From assembly GCF_001042985.1 (NCBI RefSeq), contig NZ_JYKY01000001.1, positions 1 through 64,000 on the forward strand: DNA of 64,000 bases. The letters are read 5' to 3'. Source of the DNA: Pseudomonas lundensis (GTDB lineage: Bacteria > Pseudomonadota > Gammaproteobacteria > Pseudomonadales > Pseudomonadaceae). The first letter of the stretch is position 1. Each line of letters opens with the position of its first letter. Below the pieces are notes generated by a model. It made no database searches, had not been told where the DNA came from, and saw only the letters and a program-made list of their open reading frames with translations. Of this stretch, positions 35,629 to 45,261 are shown piece by piece. A program made the translations under genes and the position numbers.

Positions 35629-36594
35629 TCAACTGACGACCCGCAGCGCTGTACCGTTGAAGAACGCGTGAGCGTTTTCAGTCAATTGGCCCACAATTCG
35701 CTGCCGCGCCTCACGGCTGCCCCAAGCGCTGTGGGGCGTGATGATCAGGCGCGGGATGTCTGCCGCCAGCAGCGGGTTGCCGTCGCGGGGCGGTTCTACG
35801 CTCAGCACGTCGGTGGCGGCTCCACCCAAATGGCCGCTACGCAGGGCGTCTGCCAGGGCCTGTTCGTCGATCATGCCGCCGCGAGCGGTGTTGACCACGA
35901 ACGCGCCGGGCTTGAGCAGTGCCAACTCTTGGGCGCCGATCAAATTCCGCGTGTGTTCGTTGAGCGGGCAGTGAAACGTCAACGCATCGACCTGCGGCAA
36001 GAGTTCATCCAGTGGCAGGCGATCAGCGCGTGCCGGTCGCCCGGGGATTTGCCCGACCAGCACGCGCATGCCAAAGGCTTCGGCCAGTTTTGCGACGGCG
36101 CTGCCCAGCTCGCCATGACCCAACAGGCCAAGGGTCTTGCCTTCCAGCTCCACAATCGGGAAGTCCAGCAGGCAGAATTGTTTGGCCGTTTGCCATTGCC
36201 CGGTAGACACCGCTTTTTGATAGTCGGGCAGGCGTGTGGCCAGTGCGAGCAGCAGCATCAAGGTGTGTTGCGCCACCGAGGGCGTGCCGTAACCCTGGCA
36301 ATTTGCCACAACGATGCCGTGGGCGCGTGCGGCTTCCAGGTCAATGTTATTGGTGCCTGTGGCGGCGACCAGGATCAGTTTTAGCTGCGGGCACGCCGCG
36401 AGGGTGTCAGCGTCCAGCAGGATTTTATTGCTGATGGCCACGGTGGCGCCTTGCAGGCGTTCGATGACGTTTTCAGGGGTAGTGTCGGCGTACAGGTGCA
36501 GATCGCCCAGGCATTCACGCAACGGGCTGAGGTTCAGATCGCCCAGATCCAGTGAGGTGTGATCCAGGAACACGGCGCGGCGAGTGTTAGTCAT
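35629..36594 (-). CDS. hprA: D-2-hydroxyacid dehydrogenase, probable glycerate dehydrogenase
   Basis: NAD(P)-dependent oxidoreductase of 321 residues that likely reduces hydroxypyruvate to glycerate. The nucleotide-binding motif is [15 protein letters not shown]; the catalytic Arg, Glu and His lie in [10 protein letters not shown] and ITPHSAWGS. The segment [19 protein letters not shown] is characteristic. ATG 36594 has AAGGT upstream. In P. aeruginosa the orthologue (PA4626) is likewise next to rsmC (PA4627). The substrate assignment is by family and context; other 2-ketoacids are possible. Confidence 0.88.
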   Translation of the reverse strand: MTNTRRAVFLDHTSLDLGDLNLSPLRECLGDLHLYADTTPENVIERLQGATVAISNKILLDADTLAACPQLKLILVAATGTNNIDLEAARAHGIVVANCQGYGTPSVAQHTLMLLLALATRLPDYQKAVSTGQWQTAKQFCLLDFPIVELEGKTLGLLGHGELGSAVAKLAEAFGMRVLVGQIPGRPARADRLPLDELLPQVDALTFHCPLNEHTRNLIGAQELALLKPGAFVVNTARGGMIDEQALADALRSGHLGGAATDVLSVEPPRDGNPLLAADIPRLIITPHSAWGSREARQRIVGQLTENAHAFFNGTALRVVS

Positions 36595-36674
36595 CAACTG
36601 TACCTTTTGTGCGGTGAAATGAAGGCGTAATGTGGCGAGCCTATCAGAAGAAACAATTTGTAATGGAGCCGTGC

Positions 36675-37304
36675 ATGTATTGGACAGAATTCTTGACCGT
36701 CGCCCTGATTCATCTGTTGGCGGTGGCCAGCCCGGGCCCGGATTTTGCCGTGGTGGTGCGTGAAAGCGTGACCCACGGTCGCCGCGCAGGCATGTTCACG
36801 GCGTTCGGGGTTGGCACGGCGATTTTTGTTCATGTCGGTTATTCGCTGCTTGGCATCGGCATCATCGTGTCGCAATCGATTGTGTTGTTTAACGCACTCA
36901 AATGGCTGGCGGCAGCTTACTTGCTGTACATCGGGATCAAGGCGCTGCGTGCCAAACCCGCTGATCCTGCCGCCGTGGCCTCTTCGCTGCCGGTGGGCGA
37001 ACGTACGGCGCGCGGCGCGTTCACGTCGGGGTTTGTGACCAATGGCTTGAACCCGAAGGCCACGCTGTTTTTCCTGTCGCTGTTTACGGTAGTGATTAAC
37101 CCGCATACGCCGCTGTCGATTCAGGCCGGGTATGGCGTGTACCTGGCTGTCGCGACCGGGCTGTGGTTCTGCATGGTGGCCATGCTGTTCAGTCATCAAC
37201 GTGTACGCACAGGGTTTGCGCGCATGGGCCACTGGTTTGATCGCACCATGGGCGCAGTTCTGGTCGCGCTGGGCGTGAAACTGGCCTTTACCGAAATGCA
37301 TTGA
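36675..37304 (+). CDS. LysE/RhtB-family amino-acid exporter
   Basis: Inner-membrane exporter of 209 residues with about six helices. The N-terminus MYWTEFLTVALIHLLAVASP followed by GPDFAVVVRESV is the LysE/RhtB signature; GLNPKATLFFLSLFTVVI marks helix 4. The ATG at 36675 has GGAG 6 nt upstream and is preferred over 36663 or 36630. Homologues export threonine, homoserine, lysine or other metabolites; the substrate here is unknown. Divergent from the dehydrogenase gene. Confidence 0.9.
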   Translation: MYWTEFLTVALIHLLAVASPGPDFAVVVRESVTHGRRAGMFTAFGVGTAIFVHVGYSLLGIGIIVSQSIVLFNALKWLAAAYLLYIGIKALRAKPADPAAVASSLPVGERTARGAFTSGFVTNGLNPKATLFFLSLFTVVINPHTPLSIQAGYGVYLAVATGLWFCMVAMLFSHQRVRTGFARMGHWFDRTMGAVLVALGVKLAFTEMH

Positions 37305-37407
37305 GGCTTTAAGCCCTGATCACCGCTGTGAATTAATGGGTTTTTGTCACTGCCGACTAGAGTTACCCCCAAGGCGACGTTGATCGTTTTCTCATTGGGG
37401 GTTTCTC

Positions 37408-39060
37408 ATGTTGCAGACTCGCATTATTGCGCCCACCCAAGCGGCGCATGCAGCCCCGCTGCTGATCAAGCAATTGCTGTTGTCCGGGCGGCGCTATGAA
37501 GCGTCGCGGGAAATCGTCTATCGCGACCTGCGGCGTTATTCCTACGACACCCTCAACGAGCGGATTGCCCGGTTGGCCAATGTGCTGACAACTGCCGGTG
37601 TCAAAGCAGGTGACACCGTGGCGGTGATGGATTGGGACAGCCATCGTTATCTGGAATGCATGTTCGCCATTCCGATGCTCGGAGCGGTGGTGCACACCCT
37701 CAACGTGCGTTTATCTGCCGAACAAATCCTTTACACGATGAACCACGCGCAAGACCGGTTTGTATTGGTCAATAGTGATTTCGTGCCGCTGTATCAGAGC
37801 ATCGCCGCGCAATTGACCACGGTCGAGAAAACCCTGTTGCTGACGGACACGTTTGAGCCCGCAGGGCAGTTGCCCAATTGCGTCGGGGAGTACGAGCAAC
37901 TGCTGGCGGCCGCGAGCCCTGACTACAGGTTTGAAGAGTTCGATGAGAACTCGGTGGCCACCACGTTTTACACCACAGGCACGACCGGTAATCCCAAAGG
38001 GGTGTATTTCACCCACCGGCAACTGGTGCTGCACACCCTCGGGATCTCGACCATTCTCGGCAGCGTGCCGGCTGAGCGGTTGCTCGGCGGCAGCGACGTG
38101 TACATGCCGATCACACCGATGTTTCACGTGCATGCGTGGGGCATGCCGTATCTGGCCACCCTGCTGGGGCTTAAGCAGGTGTATCCGGGGCGATATGAGC
38201 CGGAACGGTTAGTTGCGCTCTGGGAACGCGAACAGGTGACGTTTTCTCATTGCGTGCCGACCATTTTGCAAATGCTGCTTAACGCACCAAACGCCCAGGG
38301 CACTGACTTCAAGGGGTGGAAAATCATTATCGGCGGCAGCGCATTGAGCCGTACGCTATTCGCCGCTGCCAAGGCCCGCGGCATTGAGTTGATGGGGGCT
38401 TACGGCATGTCCGAAACCGGTCCGCTGGTGGCTTGCGCGCACCTGGACGACCACGCATGCGCGGGGCCGGAGGATGAGCGCATCAGTCACAGAATTCGCG
38501 CAGGGGTGCCGGGGCCGCTGGTGGATGTGGCCCTTGTGGATGAACACGGGCAGTTCCTCGCCCATGACGGCGAAACCCAAGGGGAGCTGGTGTTGCGTGC
38601 GCCGTGGCTGACCGGCAGTTATTTACATGAGCCCGAAAAGGGCGCCGAGTTGTGGGCGGGCGGCTGGCTGCACACCGGCGACGTGGCAACCCTCGACCGT
38701 CGCGGGGCGATCGACATTCGTGACCGGATCAAGGACGTCATCAAGAGCGGTGGCGAGTGGGTGTCGTCGCTGGAACTGGAGGACTTGATCGGTCGTCACG
38801 CGCAGGTGCGCGAGGTGGCCGTGGTGGGTGTGCCCGATGCGCAGTGGGGTGAGAGGCCAGTGGCAATGCTGGTGCTGGCAGAAGATGCCCGTTTGGATGC
38901 TGAGGCGCTCAAAGACCACCTTCAGCCTTTTGTCGATGCGGGTTCTTTGCGCCCTTGGGCGGTGCCCGCTCAGGTCGTGCTGGTGACTGAAATCCCCAAG
39001 ACCAGTGTCGGCAAGCTCGATAAAAAAAGGATTCGCCATCAGGTTTCACAAACCCTGTAG
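37408..39060 (+). CDS. Medium/long-chain fatty acid-CoA ligase (AlkK-like)
   Basis: AMP-forming acyl-CoA synthetase of 550 residues. The phosphate loop reads YTTGTTGNPKG at about 192-202; further conserved pieces are MGAYGMSETGP, GWLHTGDVATLDRRG, IKDVIKSGGEWVSSLELE and the catalytic lysine near the end in PKTSVGKLDKK. The sequence style (TPMFHVHAWGMPY) is that of AlkK/FadD-like medium-chain ligases of P. putida. It activates fatty acids for beta-oxidation or other use. A DUF1302 outer-membrane protein gene follows by about 115 bp on the same strand and may be co-expressed. Confidence 0.9.
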   Translation: MLQTRIIAPTQAAHAAPLLIKQLLLSGRRYEASREIVYRDLRRYSYDTLNERIARLANVLTTAGVKAGDTVAVMDWDSHRYLECMFAIPMLGAVVHTLNVRLSAEQILYTMNHAQDRFVLVNSDFVPLYQSIAAQLTTVEKTLLLTDTFEPAGQLPNCVGEYEQLLAAASPDYRFEEFDENSVATTFYTTGTTGNPKGVYFTHRQLVLHTLGISTILGSVPAERLLGGSDVYMPITPMFHVHAWGMPYLATLLGLKQVYPGRYEPERLVALWEREQVTFSHCVPTILQMLLNAPNAQGTDFKGWKIIIGGSALSRTLFAAAKARGIELMGAYGMSETGPLVACAHLDDHACAGPEDERISHRIRAGVPGPLVDVALVDEHGQFLAHDGETQGELVLRAPWLTGSYLHEPEKGAELWAGGWLHTGDVATLDRRGAIDIRDRIKDVIKSGGEWVSSLELEDLIGRHAQVREVAVVGVPDAQWGERPVAMLVLAEDARLDAEALKDHLQPFVDAGSLRPWAVPAQVVLVTEIPKTSVGKLDKKRIRHQVSQTL

Positions 39061-39175
39061 CCGCTGAAGCATGCAACGACCGTGGGTGAGGGGCATATGC
39101 GTCGAGGATCTTGTCAAAATCTGGTTTTCCTTCATCCTTGCGGGCCTATTGCGACGTGCCCTCGGAGAAGTATCA

Positions 39176-40942
39176 ATGCCCTCAGTCAACCGGTTCTGGC
39201 GTCGCGCCCAACTGCCGCTGGCAGTCAGCTTTGCCGCGACGCTCGCCGGGCCCGCCTGGGGGCTGAGCTTTAACGTCGGGGACGTCGAAGCTCAGCTCGA
39301 TTCCGAGTTATCGATTGGCGCCAGTTGGTCGACCGCCAAGGCCGATCAGTCATTGATCGGTGCCAATAATGGTGGCACTGGCCACTCGCAAATTTCCGAC
39401 GATGGCCGATTGAACTTCAAGCGCGGCGAAACCTTTTCCAAATTATTCATGGGGGTTCACGGGCTGGAGCTGAAGTACGGCGACAGCGGCCTCTATGTGC
39501 GTGGCAAGTATTGGTACGACTTCGAACTGCAAGATGACAGCCGCCCGTTCAAGGACATCAGCGACAAAGGCCGTCGTGCCTCGGCGCAATCCGCTGGCGC
39601 GCAGTGGCTGGATGCGTTCGTGTACCACAACTATGTGATTGCCGATCAACCCGGCGCCGTACGTTTGGGCAAGCAAGTGGTCAGTTGGGGGGAAAGTGCT
39701 TTCATCGGCGGCGGGATCAATGCCATCAATCCGACGGATGCGTCGGCTTATCGCCGTCCGGGCACCGAGTACAAGGACGGCCTGGTGCCGGTCAACCTGT
39801 TCTACCTGTCGCAAAATCTCACCGACCGGTTATCGGTGGAAGGTTTTTATCAGTTGGACTGGGAGCAGTCCGAGGCCGACAACTGCGGGACATTTTTCTC
39901 GCAATCGGATGTGATTGCGGACGGCTGTAGCGGCAACTACCGGGTGATGAGCGCGCGTTCAGCCCTGGCGGTGGCCGACCTGGCGGCGCTGACCTCGGCC
40001 GGGGTCGACATCAACAACGAAGGTGTATTGGTGCGTCGGGATGCGGATCGTAACGCGCGCAACAGCGGGCAGTTCGGACTGGCCATGCACTATCGCTTCG
40101 ACCCGCTGGACACTGAGTTCGGCGCGTTCTTCATGAACTACCACAGTCGTGATCCGATCATCAGCGGCCGTGCGGCTTCGCAGGCGGTGTACAACGCGGC
40201 GTCTGCCGCTGGCAGCCTGGGCTCGATGCAGGTCGCGGGCAATGCCAGTTACTACGTCGAATACCCCGAAGACATTCGGCTGTACGGCATGAGTTTCGCA
40301 ACCACGTTATCCACAGGCACGGCGTGGAAAGGGGAGTTGAGCTATCGTCCAAATGCGCCGGTGCAACTCAATACCGATGATTTGCTGTACGCCAATGTCA
40401 CCTTGCTGCCGGGGTTGGCGGATGCGTCCCCGTTGAGCGTGACGCCGGGGGCCGATGCCGCAGGCTATCGGCGTAAAGAGATCACCCAGTTTCAGACCTC
40501 GCTGACGCACATTCTGGACAACGCCATGGGCGCCAATCGGCTGATTCTGACCGGGGAAGTTGGCATTACTCACGTTGCCGGGTTGGAAAGCCGATCCGAT
40601 AAGCGCTATGGCCGCGACCCGGTGTTCGGTCAGGAGGGTAACGATGGCTTTACCACGGCCAATTCGTGGGGCTATCGGGCGCGGGCCGTGTGGGAATACA
40701 ACAGCGTGCTGCCGGGCATCAATCTCAAACCCGCTGTGGCGTGGTCCCACGACGTCAGCGGTTACGCACCCGGCCCCGCGGCCACGTTCGAAGAAGGCCG
40801 AAAAGCGGTCAGCATCGGCCTGGATGCCGAATACCAGAACACCTACACCAGCAGCGTGTCGTACACCAATTTTTTTGGCGGCCGCTACAACACCTTGAGT
40901 GATCGCGACTTCATGGCGTTAAGCGTCGGGGTCAAGTTTTAA
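39176..40942 (+). CDS. DUF1302-family outer-membrane protein
   Basis: A 588-residue protein with a signal peptide (FWRRAQLPLAVSFAATLAGP, cleaved near AWG/LSF) and a beta-barrel-like remainder rich in alternating aromatic/polar strands (LYVRGKYWYDFELQD, VSYTNFFGGRYNTLSD), ending FMALSVGVKF with a terminal phenylalanine, the outer-membrane assembly signal. ATG 39176 has GGAG 8 nt upstream; the open frame to 39071 is not used. DUF1302 proteins are usually paired with a DUF1329 protein in Pseudomonas lipid or steroid gene sets; no DUF1329 gene is present here. Transport of a hydrophobic substrate handled by the neighbouring acyl-CoA ligase is an inference. Confidence 0.88.
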   Translation: MPSVNRFWRRAQLPLAVSFAATLAGPAWGLSFNVGDVEAQLDSELSIGASWSTAKADQSLIGANNGGTGHSQISDDGRLNFKRGETFSKLFMGVHGLELKYGDSGLYVRGKYWYDFELQDDSRPFKDISDKGRRASAQSAGAQWLDAFVYHNYVIADQPGAVRLGKQVVSWGESAFIGGGINAINPTDASAYRRPGTEYKDGLVPVNLFYLSQNLTDRLSVEGFYQLDWEQSEADNCGTFFSQSDVIADGCSGNYRVMSARSALAVADLAALTSAGVDINNEGVLVRRDADRNARNSGQFGLAMHYRFDPLDTEFGAFFMNYHSRDPIISGRAASQAVYNAASAAGSLGSMQVAGNASYYVEYPEDIRLYGMSFATTLSTGTAWKGELSYRPNAPVQLNTDDLLYANVTLLPGLADASPLSVTPGADAAGYRRKEITQFQTSLTHILDNAMGANRLILTGEVGITHVAGLESRSDKRYGRDPVFGQEGNDGFTTANSWGYRARAVWEYNSVLPGINLKPAVAWSHDVSGYAPGPAATFEEGRKAVSIGLDAEYQNTYTSSVSYTNFFGGRYNTLSDRDFMALSVGVKF

Positions 40943-40972
40943 ACCGTTTTATCCGCTTTGGAACCCCGAACC

Positions 40973-41614
40973 ATGAATAACCCGCCTGCGCTGATCCGTG
41001 AAACATTCCCCGTCGGCCCTTTGCAGTGCAACTGCACGATCATCGGCGATCCGGTGACGAAAAAGGCCATTGTGGTCGACCCGGGTGGCGATCATGAATT
41101 GATTCTGGCGCGCCTGGAGAAGCATGGTTTGAAGGTAGTGAGCATCATCCACACCCATGCGCACCTGGACCATTTCCTGGCATCGGGTCAGCTCAAGGAG
41201 AAAACCGGGGCGACGTTGCATCTGCACAAAGAGGATCAGTTCCTGTGGGACAACCTTGAAATGCAGTGCACGTTGTTTCGCGTCCCCTACACACCGGTGC
41301 CGTCACCGGATCGCTGGCTTGACGACGATGAAGAACTGGCGTGCGGGTGTGGCGTGGCGATTCACACGCCGGGGCATACGCCTGGCTCCATGAGCTTCTG
41401 GTTTGCTGATGCAAAACTGTTGATTGCCGGGGACACGCTGTTCCGTCGTGGTGTTGGCCGTACGGATTTGTGGGGTGGCGATCAGGCAACTATCGTACGT
41501 TCCATCAAGCAGCGTCTGTATACGCTGGATGAAGATGCCACCGTGATTACGGGTCACGGCCCTGACACCCGTCTGGGCGATGAGATGCGCGAAAACCCGT
41601 TTGTACGTGCTTGA
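40973..41614 (+). CDS. MBL-fold hydrolase (glyoxalase II-like, YcbL type)
   Basis: Metallo-beta-lactamase-fold hydrolase of 213 residues. The metal motif HTHAHLDH is at 60-67; the remaining ligands are in HTPGHTPGSM, AGDTLFRRGVGRTDL and TGHGPDT. It matches YcbL/GloB-like type II glyoxalases, which hydrolyse S-lactoylglutathione or other thioesters and lack the C-terminal glutathione-binding domain of GloB. The start is the ATG at 40973; a TTG at 40958 would add five residues. It lies 30 bp after the DUF1302 gene. Confidence 0.88.
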   Translation: MNNPPALIRETFPVGPLQCNCTIIGDPVTKKAIVVDPGGDHELILARLEKHGLKVVSIIHTHAHLDHFLASGQLKEKTGATLHLHKEDQFLWDNLEMQCTLFRVPYTPVPSPDRWLDDDEELACGCGVAIHTPGHTPGSMSFWFADAKLLIAGDTLFRRGVGRTDLWGGDQATIVRSIKQRLYTLDEDATVITGHGPDTRLGDEMRENPFVRA

Positions 41615-41714
41615 TCAGCCAATGGAATTTTTAACGTTGGCTGTGTTCCAACGCCCACAGAGGTCCATTGCCAACGACCTCTGCCCCCAGAAAGTATTGA
41701 GTAGGAGCTTCACC

Positions 41715-42431
41715 ATGTTTATTTCGAGTCGTTTGATCGTGGCCGCCAGTGCCATTGCTTTGCTGGCCGGCTGTGCCTCGCCCAACCCGTATGACAATCA
41801 GGGTCAGGCATCGACGGGCATGAGCAAGACGGCCAAGTATGGCGGACTGGGCGCGTTGGCCGGTGCAGTGGCGGGGGCTGCCATTGACCACAACAACCGT
41901 GGCAAGGGCGCACTGATCGGCGCTGCCGTTGCGGGTCTGGGGGCCGCGGGTTATGGCTACTACGCTGACAAGCAAGAAGCTGCACTGCGCGCCAGTATGG
42001 CCAACACCGGTGTAGAAGTTCAGCGTCAGGGTGACAACATCACTTTGGTCATGCCGGGCAATATTACGTTCGCGACCAGCTCAGCGAACATTTCGCCCAG
42101 CTTCTACCAGCCGCTCAATAGCCTGGCCAACTCGCTGAAGCAACTCAATAACCAGCAACAGATTCAAATTGTCGGTTACACCGACAGCACCGGTAACTAC
42201 AACTACAACATGCAGCTGTCTCAGCAGCGTGCGCAGAGCGTTGCCACTTATCTGACGTCTCAGGGTGTCAGTGGCCAGTATTTGTCTGTCACAGGTAAAG
42301 GTCCTGCGGACCCGATTGCCAGCAATGCGACCCCTGATGGCCGGGCTCAAAACCGACGTGTTCAGATCACCCTGGCGCCGATTCCAGGCATGAACTACCA
42401 GCAACAAGGTCAGGTTCAGCAATACCCGTAA
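41715..42431 (+). CDS. OmpA-family outer-membrane lipoprotein (YiaD-like)
   Basis: Lipoprotein of 238 residues. Signal peptide with lipobox LLAGC, lipidated Cys20. Next come two glycine-zipper stretches (GGLGALAGAVAGAAID and GALIGAAVAGLGAAG) that may sit in a membrane, then an OmpA-type peptidoglycan-binding domain (about 110-225: VGYTDSTGNYNYNMQLSQQR, DGRAQNRRVQI). The tail is Gln-rich. TAGGAG lies upstream of the ATG. It would tether the outer membrane to peptidoglycan. Terminator downstream. Confidence 0.93.
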   Translation: MFISSRLIVAASAIALLAGCASPNPYDNQGQASTGMSKTAKYGGLGALAGAVAGAAIDHNNRGKGALIGAAVAGLGAAGYGYYADKQEAALRASMANTGVEVQRQGDNITLVMPGNITFATSSANISPSFYQPLNSLANSLKQLNNQQQIQIVGYTDSTGNYNYNMQLSQQRAQSVATYLTSQGVSGQYLSVTGKGPADPIASNATPDGRAQNRRVQITLAPIPGMNYQQQGQVQQYP

Positions 42432-42524
42432 GCCTCGTTTTTAGCCGTTTTTGACGGAGAGCGTGCAGGTTTTGTGAGACGGTTTGCCATGCAAACCTTC
42501 AACGGTCACAGCCCGATGCACAAC

Positions 42525-42557
42525 AAAAAGCCCCGCGATCTTCATCGCGGGGCTTTT
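42525..42557. terminator. Bidirectional terminator between ompA-like gene and yhcB
   Basis: AAAAAGCCCCGCGAT (42525-42539) pairs with ATCGCGGGGCTTTTT (42544-42557) around CTTC, a stable tetraloop-type hairpin with A/T flanks both ways. Confidence 0.95.
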
Positions 42558-42580
42558 TGGTGAACGCTTTACCGGATGAA

Positions 42581-43015
42581 TTACTTCTTCAGGCCGTAAT
42601 GCTCGTCGAGCATGCCGGGGGCGTTCGGGGTTTTCGGCGCGTAGTCCAATGGCGGCTCTGAGCTGTGCGGCGGGGTAAGGCGCTCGCGGTGCGGCTGAGG
42701 CGCTTCGGAATGCAGTGCGGCCAGCAGGCGTTGGCGAGTCTGCTCGTCGAGGGCCAAACGGTTGGCGCCCTCGGCGAGATGGTCTTGCACATCCTGATAG
42801 CTCTGAGTGAGTTTCTTCACCAGATTGGCGGTGCTGTTGAAGTGGGTGACCACTTCATTCTGATAACTGTCAAAACGTTCCTGGATGTCATCTAGCTGGC
42901 GCTGCGTGCGGTTAGGCGCGGCATTGGGCAGAAGACGAGCGACCAGAAAACCAATGGCGACACCTGCAACCAAGGCTAGAGTCGGCAACAACCAAATCAA
43001 GAGCGAGTGTTCCAC
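42581..43015 (-). CDS. YhcB/ZapG-family (DUF1043) membrane protein
   Basis: A 144-residue inner-membrane protein with one N-terminal helix (LLIWLLPTLALVAGVAIGFL) followed by a coiled coil (RTQRQLDDIQERFDSYQNEV) and a disordered Pro-rich tail. It matches YhcB (ZapG) of E. coli, which links cell division and envelope growth. The start is GTG at 43015 with AGGAAGGA upstream. In P. aeruginosa the orthologue is PA4441, next to the hydrolase and trpS as here. Confidence 0.88.
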   Translation of the reverse strand: MEHSLLIWLLPTLALVAGVAIGFLVARLLPNAAPNRTQRQLDDIQERFDSYQNEVVTHFNSTANLVKKLTQSYQDVQDHLAEGANRLALDEQTRQRLLAALHSEAPQPHRERLTPPHSSEPPLDYAPKTPNAPGMLDEHYGLKK

Positions 43016-43154
43016 GAGTCCTTCCTCTATAAACGGCTTTGCTTTACGTTAACGGCTCGGACCTGCGCTGTATACCGCGATGCACTCGCAAATATGTCAG
43101 ACAGAATCTATCAGCTAGACGAGTCGACCCAATTTGAGGTCACGGAGTTCCTTC

Positions 43155-43790
43155 TTGCTTACCCGCGAAACCCCCCTTTTGATTGATGGCCCGGTGGGCC
43201 ATCTGGAAGCGTTATACCTCGATCAGCCCGAAGCAAAAGGCCTTGCGCTGCTGTGCCATCCCAACCCGGTACAGGGTGGGACGATGATGAATAAAGTGGT
43301 TTCAACCCTTCAGCGCACGGCCCGCGATGCTGGCCTGACTACCTTGCGGTTTAATTATCGTGGCACCGGCGCCAGTCAAGGCCGCCATGACATGGGCACC
43401 GGCGAAGTCGATGATGCGTTGGCGGCGGCTCATTGGCTGCGTGCCAAACACCCGGATCTGCCGATCACGTTGCTGGGTTTTTCGTTTGGCGGATTTGTGG
43501 CTGCAAGTTTGGGCGGCCGGCTTGAAGCCGAAGGCGAAGCCCTTAAACACGTGTTCATGATTGCACCGGCGGTGATGCGTCTGCGTGACGAAGATGCGTT
43601 GCCCCACGAATGCGCATTGACCGTGATCCAGCCACAAACCGATGAAGTGATCGATCCGCATCTGGTTTACGACTGGTCCGAAGACCTCTCGCGCCCCCAT
43701 GAGCTGCTGAAAGTGGCAGAATGCGGACACTTTTTTCACGGCAAGCTGCCTGAACTCAAAGAGTTGGTGCTGCCACGCCTTTCGAATTGA
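43155..43790 (+). CDS. Alpha/beta hydrolase
   Basis: A 211-residue alpha/beta-hydrolase of the small dienelactone-hydrolase/YpfH-like type. The nucleophile elbow is GFSFGGFV with serine as nucleophile (about residue 112); the catalytic acid is probably in PQTDEVIDP and the histidine in ECGHFFHGKLPEL. The conserved N-terminal CHPNPVQGGTMMNKVV is typical of this family. The start is taken at TTG 43155, with GGAG about 9 nt upstream. Substrate unknown. The stop is 24 bp before trpS, and the two may be co-transcribed. Confidence 0.85.
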   Translation: MLTRETPLLIDGPVGHLEALYLDQPEAKGLALLCHPNPVQGGTMMNKVVSTLQRTARDAGLTTLRFNYRGTGASQGRHDMGTGEVDDALAAAHWLRAKHPDLPITLLGFSFGGFVAASLGGRLEAEGEALKHVFMIAPAVMRLRDEDALPHECALTVIQPQTDEVIDPHLVYDWSEDLSRPHELLKVAECGHFFHGKLPELKELVLPRLSN

Positions 43791-43814
43791 TTGCAGTCTG
43801 ATAAGCGATTACCT

Positions 43815-45170
43815 ATGACCACTCGTACTCGAATCCTCACCGGTATTACCACCACCGGTACGCCGCACCTGGGCAACTATGCCGGTGCAATTCGCCCGGC
43901 CATCGTGGCCAGCCGTGACAGCAACGCCGACTCGTTTTACTTCCTGGCGGACTATCACGCGCTGATCAAATGCGATGACCCGCAGCGCATCCAGCGCTCG
44001 CGTCAGGAAATCGCGGCGACCTGGCTGGCGTCGGGTCTGGATGTCGAGCGCGTGACGTTTTACCGTCAATCAGACATCCCCGAGATTCCTGAGCTGACCT
44101 GGCTGTTGACCTGCGTAGCGGCTAAAGGTCTGCTCAACCGTGCTCACGCTTACAAGGCGTCGGTGGATAAAAACCTGGAAAACGGCGAAGACCCGGACGC
44201 CGGTATCAGCATGGGCTTGTACAGCTATCCGGTGCTGATGGCTGCCGATATTTTGATGTTCAATGCCAACAAGGTGCCGGTCGGTCGCGACCAGATCCAG
44301 CACGTTGAAATGGCCCGTGATATCGGCCAGCGTTTCAATCACCTGTTTGGCAACGGCAACGATTTTTTCGCCATGCCTGAAGCGCTGATTGAAGAAAGCG
44401 TTGCCACCTTGCCCGGTCTTGATGGGCGCAAGATGTCAAAAAGCTACGACAACACGATCCCGTTGTTCACCAGCGCTAAAGACATGAAAAACGCCATCTC
44501 GCGCATCGTGACCGACTCCCGTGCGCCCGGCGAAGCCAAGGATCCGGACAACTCGCATTTGTTCACGCTGTATCAGGCGTTCTCCACCCCCGCGCAGACG
44601 GCAGAGTTCCGCAGCGAGCTGTTGCAGGGCTTGGGTTGGGGTGAAGCCAAAGAGCGCCTGTTCAAGCTGTTGGACGCCGAATTGGGCGAGGCTCGCGAGC
44701 GGTATCACGAATTGATGTCGCGCCCATCCGACATGGAAGACATTCTGCTGGCCGGAGCCCGCAAGGCTCGCTCCATTGCAACGCCTTTCCTGGCGCAGTT
44801 ACGCGAAGCCGTCGGCCTGCGTTCGTTTGTCAGTGCGGCGCAGGCCACGACAGCGACCAAGAAGAAAGCCAGCAAAGGCCCGCGCTTTGTCAGCTTCCGT
44901 GACGAAGACGGCAGCTTCCGCTTCCGCTTGCTGGCCACCGACGGTGAGCAATTGTTGCTGTCGCGCCGCTTTGCCGATGGTAAGGCGGCAGGGCAGGTGA
45001 CCAAGCAACTGCAATCCGGCGAGCCGCTGGACGTGCGCACCCAGGACTCGAGTTTCAGTGTGTGGCTGGCAGGAGAATGCGTGGCGGACAGCCCGGAATT
45101 CGCCGACAGCGTCGCCCGTGATGCAGCCATCGAGACCCTGCGTGCGGCGCTGGTGCCTGCACAGGATTAA
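43815..45170 (+). CDS. trpS: Tryptophanyl-tRNA synthetase with C-terminal extension
   Basis: Class I aminoacyl-tRNA synthetase of 451 residues that charges tRNA-Trp. The HIGH-type motif is TPHLGN at 16-21 and the KMSKS motif is intact at 206-210; [14 protein letters not shown] is also diagnostic. Ordinary TrpS proteins are about 330-340 residues. Here the extra about 110 residues, after a Lys-rich linker ([10 protein letters not shown]), form a domain ([35 protein letters not shown]) also present in other Pseudomonas TrpS and resembling DUF1508/YegP-type folds. ATG 43815 is used; TTG 43791 is not. Confidence 0.95.
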   Translation: MTTRTRILTGITTTGTPHLGNYAGAIRPAIVASRDSNADSFYFLADYHALIKCDDPQRIQRSRQEIAATWLASGLDVERVTFYRQSDIPEIPELTWLLTCVAAKGLLNRAHAYKASVDKNLENGEDPDAGISMGLYSYPVLMAADILMFNANKVPVGRDQIQHVEMARDIGQRFNHLFGNGNDFFAMPEALIEESVATLPGLDGRKMSKSYDNTIPLFTSAKDMKNAISRIVTDSRAPGEAKDPDNSHLFTLYQAFSTPAQTAEFRSELLQGLGWGEAKERLFKLLDAELGEARERYHELMSRPSDMEDILLAGARKARSIATPFLAQLREAVGLRSFVSAAQATTATKKKASKGPRFVSFRDEDGSFRFRLLATDGEQLLLSRRFADGKAAGQVTKQLQSGEPLDVRTQDSSFSVWLAGECVADSPEFADSVARDAAIETLRAALVPAQD

Positions 45171-45212
45171 GAAAGTGCGGCGATTCGCCTCAGGTCCGAT
45201 TGCCATTCCCCA

Positions 45213-45245
45213 GGGCCGTCGCTACAGTGACGGCCCGTTTTTGTT
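45213..45245 (+). terminator. Terminator of trpS
   Basis: GGGCCGTC (45213-45220) pairs with GACGGCCC (45229-45236), followed by GTTTTTGTT. It lies 42 bp past trpS and just before zapE. Confidence 0.88.
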
Positions 45246-45261
45246 GCCTTGCTAACGAATT

